Origin: Mycolicibacter sinensis
GTDB taxonomy: Bacteria > Actinomycetota > Actinomycetes > Mycobacteriales > Mycobacteriaceae
Direction of reading: 5' to 3'
Assembly: GCF_001667945.1 (NCBI RefSeq)
Contig: NZ_LZJK01000029.1
Span: 1 to 49,577 of the forward strand
Length of the DNA stretch: 49,577 nucleotides
In this document: piece after piece, positions 45,150 to 49,577 of the stretch
How the letters are laid out: each line of letters opens with the position of its first letter
How positions within the stretch are numbered: position 1 is the first letter of the stretch
Position numbers and translations under genes: made by a program
Notes under the pieces: generated by a model
The model's database searches: none
What the model was told of the DNA's origin: nothing
The model's input: only the letters and a program-made list of their open reading frames with translations

Positions 45150-45449
45150 ATGTCGTTCGTCAACGCGCAGCCGGAGGCGCTGGCCGCGGCTGCCGGGAAC
45201 CTGAGCGGAATCGGTTCGGCGTTGAACGCGCAGAACGCCGCTGCTGCCGCCCCGACCACCGGCGTGGTGCCGGCTGCTGCCGATGAGGTCTCGGCGTTGA
45301 CCGCCGCCCAGTTCGCCGCCCACGCGACGATGTACCAGCAGGTGAGCGCCCAGGCCGCGGCGATCCACGAGATGTTCGTCGCCACCCTCAACAGCAGTGC
45401 CACTTCCTACGCCGCCACCGAGGCCGCCAACGCGGCTTCGGCGGGCTGA
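45150..45449 (+). CDS. PE-family protein (PE18/PE19 type)
   Basis: 99 residues, a PE domain with no extension. GAGGAGG (45135-45141) is an excellent ribosome site 8 bases before the ATG. The body NAAAAAPTTGVVPAAADEVSAL is near-identical to PE18/PE19 of M. tuberculosis ESX-5. The type VII export motif YAATE is at about residue 87. PE proteins form heterodimers with PPE proteins and are chaperoned by EspG5; no PPE gene is present in this window. Confidence 0.93.
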   Translation: MSFVNAQPEALAAAAGNLSGIGSALNAQNAAAAAPTTGVVPAAADEVSALTAAQFAAHATMYQQVSAQAAAIHEMFVATLNSSATSYAATEAANAASAG

Positions 45450-45563
45450 TGGGAGGAGAGCCGTTCTTTTGTGCACAGCCGGACATGACCAGCGGCTCTA
45501 TCCGGTGACCAGGTAACTACCAGAAACAACAACCAACGAACTTCAAGACAAGGAGAGACAACA

Positions 45564-45860
45564 GTGGCAACACGTTTTATGACCGATCCGGATGCGATGC
45601 GGGCGATGGCGGGGCGTTTTGATGTGCACGCCCAGACGGTGGAGGATGAGGCCCGGCGGATGTGGGCGTCGTCGACCAACATCTCCGGTGCGGGCTGGGG
45701 TGGTCTGGCCGAGCGGACGTCTTACGACACGATGGGTCAGATGCAGACGGCGTTTCGCAACATCGTGAACATGTTGCACGGGGTGCGCGATGGTCTGATT
45801 CGCGACGCGAACCACTACGAGCAGCAGGAAGCTGCTTCCCAGCAGATCCTGTCGAGCTAG
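45564..45860 (+). CDS. esxM: WXG100 protein EsxM
   Basis: 98 residues, very close to M. tuberculosis EsxM (Mtb9.9-family partner). The WxG turn is W45-G-G47, and the YxxxE export motif is Y85 (YEQQE) at the C-terminus. It forms a helical-hairpin heterodimer with EsxN and is exported by ESX-5. AAGGAGAGA precedes the ATG. 114 bases separate it from the PE gene. Confidence 0.96.
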   Translation: MATRFMTDPDAMRAMAGRFDVHAQTVEDEARRMWASSTNISGAGWGGLAERTSYDTMGQMQTAFRNIVNMLHGVRDGLIRDANHYEQQEAASQQILSS

Positions 45861-45874
45861 GAGGAGAACTACAG

Positions 45875-46159
45875 ATGAGCATTAACTACCAGTTCGGTGA
45901 TGTGGATGCCCACGGTGCGTTGATCCGCGCCCAGGCCGCTTCGTTGGAGGCCGAGCACCAGGCGATCGTGCATGACGTGTTGGCTGCCGGGGACTTCTGG
46001 GGTGGCGCGGGTTCGGTGGCCTGCCAGGAGTTCGTGGCCCAGCTCGGCCGCAACTTCCAGGTCATCTACGAGCAGGCCAACGCCCACGGTCAGAAGGTGC
46101 AGACCGCCGGCAACAACATGGCCAACACCGACGCCTCGGTCGGGTCCAGCTGGGCCTGA
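45875..46159 (+). CDS. esxN: WXG100 protein EsxN
   Basis: 94 residues, matching the EsxN/Mtb9.9 family: MSINYQFGDVDAHGALIRAQ at the start, W42-G-G44 in the turn and GSSWA at the end. A GGAGGAG site precedes the ATG at 45875; 14 bases separate it from esxM. Partner of EsxM in ESX-5 secretion. A strong hairpin follows. Confidence 0.96.
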   Translation: MSINYQFGDVDAHGALIRAQAASLEAEHQAIVHDVLAAGDFWGGAGSVACQEFVAQLGRNFQVIYEQANAHGQKVQTAGNNMANTDASVGSSWA

Positions 46160-46177
46160 CCGACCGCAACTCGCAGC

Positions 46178-46211
46178 GCGGCAGCACACCGATCCACCGG
46201 TGTGCTGCCGC
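46178..46211 (+). terminator. Strong hairpin between esxN and espG5
   Basis: Perfect 14-bp stem (46178-46191 with 46198-46211) and 6-base loop, 19 bases after the esxN stop, no T-run. It could end most PE-esxMN transcripts or protect their 3' end, allowing substrates to be made in excess over the machinery genes downstream. Confidence 0.7.
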
Positions 46212-46301
46212 GTGCTGCAATGGGTGGGGTAGTGGCAAGCGTGACCTGACCGCTGCGTGATCCAATAGCCAAGTACATCGGCAAGGTAGAGGAGGGTAGT
46301 G

Positions 46302-47201
46302 ATGGACCCGAGCACCCGCACCGACATCACCGTCAACGTCGAGGGCTTCTGGATGCTGCAGGCGCTGCTGGATATTCGCCACGTCGCGCCCGAGTTGCGT
46401 TGCCGACCTTACGTTTCCACCGATTCGAACGACTGGCTGTCGGAACACCCCGGCATGGCGGTGATGCGTGAGCAGGGCATCGTCGTCGACGACGAGGTCA
46501 ACGAGGTGGTGGCGGCCCGGATGCGGGTGCTGGCCGCGCCCGACCTCGAGGTGGTCGCGCTGCTGTCACTGGGCAAATTGCGCTACGGCGTGATCGATGA
46601 CGAAGACCAGCCACCTGGCACCCGCGACATCCCCGACAACGAGTTCCGGGTGCTGCTGGCGCGGCGCGGCGAGCACTGGGTGTCGGCGGTGCGGGTCGGC
46701 ACCGACATCACCGTCGACGACGTCGCCGTGACCGATGCCGCATCGATCGCCGCCCTGGTGATCGACGGCATGGAATCGATCCACCACGCCGATCCGGCGC
46801 AGATCACCGCGGTCAACGTGCCGATGGAGGAGATGCTGGAGGCGACGCAGAGCTGGCAGGACTCCGGCTTCAACATCTTCACCGGGGGAGACCTGCGCCG
46901 GATGGGCATCAGTGCCGCCACCGTGGCCGCGCTGGGGCAGGCGTTGTCGGAGCCGGCTGCGGAGGCCGCCGTGTACGCGCGGCAATACCGTGACGACGCC
47001 AAGGGCCCCAGCGCCTCGGTGCTGTCGCTCAAGGACGGGTCCGGCGGCCGGATCGCGCTGTATCAGCAGGCGCGCACCGCGGGATCGGGCGAAGCGTGGC
47101 TGGCGATCTGCCCGGCCACCCCGCAGCTGGTGCAGGTTGGTGTAAAGACGGTTCTGGACACCCTGCCCTACGGCGCCTGGAAAACGCATCGGAGGGTCTA
47201 G
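46302..47201 (+). CDS. espG5: ESX-5 chaperone EspG5
   Basis: 299 residues. The ATG at 46302 is chosen because GGAGGG is spaced 5 bases from it; the GTG at 46299 is too close. The sequence is almost that of M. tuberculosis EspG5 (DITVNVEGFWMLQALLDIRHVAPELR at the start, LDTLPYGAWKTHRRV at the end; here quoted in parts). EspG5 binds the hydrophobic tip of PPE proteins in the cytosol and keeps PE-PPE pairs soluble for export. Confidence 0.96.
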   Translation: MDPSTRTDITVNVEGFWMLQALLDIRHVAPELRCRPYVSTDSNDWLSEHPGMAVMREQGIVVDDEVNEVVAARMRVLAAPDLEVVALLSLGKLRYGVIDDEDQPPGTRDIPDNEFRVLLARRGEHWVSAVRVGTDITVDDVAVTDAASIAALVIDGMESIHHADPAQITAVNVPMEEMLEATQSWQDSGFNIFTGGDLRRMGISAATVAALGQALSEPAAEAAVYARQYRDDAKGPSASVLSLKDGSGGRIALYQQARTAGSGEAWLAICPATPQLVQVGVKTVLDTLPYGAWKTHRRV

Positions 47202-47297
47202 CCGGCCGACCGGGGGGTTGACGCGCACCGAAATGTCGTGTGCCGCACCGGGAAATTGCCGGTAAACGCGAATCGTGCGAATTGCATGCATTGGCTT

Positions 47298-47303
47298 TAG
47301 AAT
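47298..47303 (+). promoter_or_regulatory. Candidate -10 element TAGAAT upstream of eccD5
   Basis: The 185-base gap between espG5 and eccD5 is AT-richer than the genes. TAGAAT fits TAnnnT and would start a transcript near 47310, with a leader of about 33 bases to the small ORF at 47343. Confidence 0.4.
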
Positions 47304-47342
47304 TGGACGGACTTTGAAATGACAAATTGCGAGGCGGCACCC

Positions 47343-47390
47343 ATGGGTTCTATGGCGTCAGTGTTCGTCGATCAGGTGGTGCGACCATGA
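47343..47390 (+). CDS. 15-residue leader ORF overlapping the eccD5 start
   Basis: ATG at 47343 with GAGGCGG 5 bases upstream, peptide MGSMASVFVDQVVRP. Its stop TGA (47388-47390) overlaps the eccD5 ATG (47387) as ATGA, the typical geometry of translational coupling. eccD5 also has its own weak AGGTGG site inside this ORF. Confidence 0.4.
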   Translation: MGSMASVFVDQVVRP

Positions 47391-48901
47391 CCACGGCTAT
47401 CGAGTCGGCGCAGCCGGGCGGTGAAGTCGCGCCGTCGGCGCCCCGGGCCGTGGTGGTGGGGATCATGGCCGGCGACGGCGTCCAGATCGGGACGCTGCTG
47501 GACGCCGACGCGCCGGTGTCGGTGATGCTCGACCCGTTGCTGAAGGTGATCAACAGCCGGCTCGCCGAGCTCGAGGAGCCGACCCTGCAGGCGCAGGGAC
47601 GCGGTCGCTGGGTGCTGTGCCTGGTCGACGGCACCGCGCTGCGGCCGAACCAGTCGCTGACCGAGCAGGACGTCTACGACGGTGACCGGCTGTGGCTGCG
47701 GTTCATCGAGGACGGGGAGCGGCGGTCGCCGGTCATCGAACACATCTCCACCGCGGTCGCGGTGAACCTGTCCAAGCGGTTCGCCCCGGTCGATGCCGCA
47801 ACCGCCGTGCGAGTCGGGGTATCGACCCTGGCGATCGGGGTGCTGCTGGCGACCGGACTGCTCGCCGCCTGGCGCTACGGGCACGACGACTGGCTGGCGG
47901 CCGGGTTCAGCGCGGGGCTGGCCCTGCTGGTGCTGATCGCTGCCGCGCTGATCCTGCTGCAGGCCCGCAATGCGTCTGACCGGCGTGTCGGTGACATTCT
48001 CCTGGCCAGCGGCCTGGCGCCACTGGTGGTGGCTGCCGCCGCGGCGGTGCCCGGCCCGGTGGGAGCCGCCCAGGCGGCGCTGGGCTTCGGTGTCGCCGGT
48101 ATCGGTGCGCTGTCGGTCATCCGGCTCACCGGGCGGCAGTTGGCCGCCTACACCGCCGTCGCCGTCATCAGTGTGGCGGTCATGTTCGCCGGGGTGCTGC
48201 GGATGCTGTTCCTGACCGGCGCGGTGACCCTGATGGCCTGTGTGTATCTGGCCTGTGTGCTGGCCTACCAAGGCGCTCCGTCGTTGTCGCGGTGGCTCGC
48301 CGGCCTGCGACTGCCGGTCTTCCCGTCGGCGACCAGCCGCTGGGTGTTCGAGGCCCGTCCCGACCTGCCCACCACGGTGGTGACCACGCCCGGCGCCCCG
48401 CCGGCCCTGGAGGGTCCGGAGTCGGTGCGCGAGGTGGTGCTGCGCGCCGAACGGGCCCGCTCGTTCCTGACCGGTCTGCTGTCCGGTCTGGGCGTGCTGA
48501 TCGCGGTGACCGTCACCGGTTTGAGCGACCCCCGTTCGGACCGGTCCTGGCTGCCGGTGCTGCTGGCGGCTCTGACCGCCGGGTTCCTGGTGCTGCGCGG
48601 CCGTTCCTTCCGGGACCGCTGGCAGGCGGTCACGGTGACCCTGACCGGTCTGGTCATCGTCGCCGCGGTGGTGGTGCGCTTCGTGGTGGTGCAGTGGACG
48701 CCCACGACGCTGGTGATCGGTGCGGCGCTGCTGGTGCTGGTCCCGATGTTCGGGCTGCTGTCCGCGGTGATCGTGCCCAACACCATCTACAGCCCGCTGT
48801 TCCGCAAGTTCGTCGAATGGATCGAATACCTGTGCCTGATGCCGCTGTTCCCGCTGGCACTGTGGTTGATGAATACCTATGAAGCCATCCGGTACCGCTA
48901 G
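47387..48901 (+). CDS. eccD5: ESX-5 membrane channel component EccD5
   Basis: 504 residues from the ATG at 47387, chosen over an in-frame start at 47327 because it matches the M. tuberculosis N-terminus. A ubiquitin-like cytoplasmic domain covers about 15-105, then come about eleven membrane helices, ending FRKFVEWIEYLCLMP and NTYEAIRYR. EccD dimers form the membrane vestibule of the ESX complex. It overlaps mycP5 by 23 bases. Confidence 0.96.
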   Translation: MTTAIESAQPGGEVAPSAPRAVVVGIMAGDGVQIGTLLDADAPVSVMLDPLLKVINSRLAELEEPTLQAQGRGRWVLCLVDGTALRPNQSLTEQDVYDGDRLWLRFIEDGERRSPVIEHISTAVAVNLSKRFAPVDAATAVRVGVSTLAIGVLLATGLLAAWRYGHDDWLAAGFSAGLALLVLIAAALILLQARNASDRRVGDILLASGLAPLVVAAAAAVPGPVGAAQAALGFGVAGIGALSVIRLTGRQLAAYTAVAVISVAVMFAGVLRMLFLTGAVTLMACVYLACVLAYQGAPSLSRWLAGLRLPVFPSATSRWVFEARPDLPTTVVTTPGAPPALEGPESVREVVLRAERARSFLTGLLSGLGVLIAVTVTGLSDPRSDRSWLPVLLAALTAGFLVLRGRSFRDRWQAVTVTLTGLVIVAAVVVRFVVVQWTPTTLVIGAALLVLVPMFGLLSAVIVPNTIYSPLFRKFVEWIEYLCLMPLFPLALWLMNTYEAIRYR

Positions 48902-49577
48902 GGGCGTGCGTCGGCTGCAGCGCACCGCGGCCGCCGGCGCCGCGATGATCATGATGACGAGTGGCTCGCTGGCCGGGATGCCGGTGGCCGGCGCAATCGA
49001 TCCGCCGCGGATCGATCCGGCCGCGCTGCCGCCCGACGGCACGCCGGGACCGCCGCAGACGATGCGGCAGACCTCGTACTGCACCGAGGTCGGCGTCCTG
49101 CCGAACACGGACTTCCGGGTACAGCCGGCCTACATGGACATGCTCAATCTGCCCGAGGCGTGGAAATTCAGTCGCGGGGGCGGGGTGACCGTCGCGGTCA
49201 TCGACACCGGCGTGACGCCGCACCCGCGGTTGCCGAACCTGATCGGCGGCGGCGACTACGTGATGGGCGGCGGCGATGGGCTGTCGGACTGCGACGCGCA
49301 CGGCACCCTGGTGGCATCGCTGATCGCCGCGATGCCCGACAACGGGGTGACCCCGCTGCCGCCGCCACGCCAGACCCGCCGGCCCCCGTCGGTTCCTACC
49401 AACGAACCGCCGCCGCCGACGCCGGCGCCGCAGACCACGATCGTGGTAATGCCGCCGCCCCCACCGCCGCCGGCTCCGCCACCCGTCGAGGGTGAGGAAC
49501 CGGCGCCCGGTGCCGGGCGCGGGACCGGGGACGGGCGCCGGGGCAGGGGCGGGCGCGGGGGCCGGCGCCGGTGCGCC
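48879..49577 (+). CDS. mycP5: Mycosin MycP5, subtilisin-like protease of ESX-5 (partial, cut by window end)
   Basis: First 233 codons. A signal peptide or anchor covers about 12-40. The propeptide-like segment includes C68. The catalytic D109 (VAVIDTGV) and H141 (DAHGT) are visible, with C138 nearby as likely disulfide partner of C68; the Ser lies beyond the window. A Pro-rich loop begins near residue 158, as in MycP5. The last 20 or so codons switch to Arg/Gly-rich, see findings. GTG at 48906 is an alternative start. MycP5 sits in the periplasm and stabilises the ESX-5 complex. Confidence 0.92.
   Translation, partial: MKPSGTARGVRRLQRTAAAGAAMIMMTSGSLAGMPVAGAIDPPRIDPAALPPDGTPGPPQTMRQTSYCTEVGVLPNTDFRVQPAYMDMLNLPEAWKFSRGGGVTVAVIDTGVTPHPRLPNLIGGGDYVMGGGDGLSDCDAHGTLVASLIAAMPDNGVTPLPPPRQTRRPPSVPTNEPPPPTPAPQTTIVVMPPPPPPPAPPPVEGEEPAPGAGRGTGDGRRGRGGRGGRRRCA

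Noticed and set aside
44833..45204. Plus-strand frame between eccC5 and PE as a degraded cyp143 or PPE gene
   Set aside because: No P450 haem-binding Cys segment or PPE N-terminal motif can be read in any frame of this interval.

Overview
ORGANISM. The window is GC-rich, actinobacterial and almost certainly from a slow-growing member of the Mycobacteriaceae. Two things support this. First, positions 245-17803 keep the gene order of the M. tuberculosis Rv1691-Rv1713 neighbourhood: TPR/HAD phosphatase, tlyA, nadK, recN, steA, mctB, pyrG, NUDIX, xerD, parA-like, scpA, scpB, pseudouridine synthase, cmk, der. Second, positions 39080-49577 are an ESX-5 type VII secretion locus, a system known only from slow growers and closely related early branches such as the M. 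terrae group. The compact ESX-5 layout would fit such an early branch, but that is inference. LAYOUT. 1-244: end of an upstream unit with a strong hairpin. 245-8164: phosphatase, TlyA, NAD kinase, RecN and the SteA/MctB pair. 8234-11676: pyrG, NUDIX hydrolase and xerD, facing a convergent O-methyltransferase. 12496-17803: an overlapping operon for chromosome segregation, rRNA modification and ribosome assembly (parA-like, scpA, scpB, rRNA pseudouridine synthase, cmk, der), preceded by a 10-codon leader ORF. 17814-36489: accessory region with a permease, a patatin lipase, tRNA-Pro(GGG), an SDR, two gene remnants fused back to back, an MpaB-family oxygenase, TspO, an Fe-S uracil-DNA-glycosylase-like protein, a gene behind a LexA-like box, cell-wall-directed exported proteins, a guanine deaminase/malic enzyme operon, topoisomerase IB, two small secreted proteins, a two-domain nuclease divergent from a methyltransferase, an NlpC/P60-like protein, an AT-richer island and a lipoprotein with PAI repeats. 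36725-38614: a cytochrome b561-like/sulfite-oxidase-fold fusion. 39080-49577: eccB5, eccC5, PE, esxM, esxN, espG5, eccD5 and the start of mycP5, without the cyp143/ferredoxin/PPE block seen in M. tuberculosis. HOW GENES WORK TOGETHER. The first half is housekeeping: rRNA modification, DNA repair, nucleotide supply, chromosome segregation and cell separation. The ESX-5 half encodes the membrane core (EccB, EccC, EccD), the protease MycP, the chaperone EspG and the substrates (PE, EsxM, EsxN). EccE5 and EccA5 lie outside the window. REGULATION. Many genes that do not sit inside operons have a TAnnnT-like -10 element only 6-8 bases before the start codon, the signature of leaderless mRNAs. At two places the -10 elements of divergent genes overlap. 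Three operons or genes (parA-scpA, eccB5, eccD5) are preceded by tiny ORFs whose stop overlaps the start of the main gene. The PE-esxMN promoter lies in a perfect 10-bp inverted repeat and a strong hairpin separates esxN from espG5. LIMITS. All family calls come from reading motifs and remembered homologues; no search was run. I did not find a clear-cut new multi-gene system. The best leads are the overlapping divergent leaderless promoter at 33608-33630, the AT-rich leader-like island at 34841-35428, the coupled leader ORFs and the condensed ESX-5 locus.
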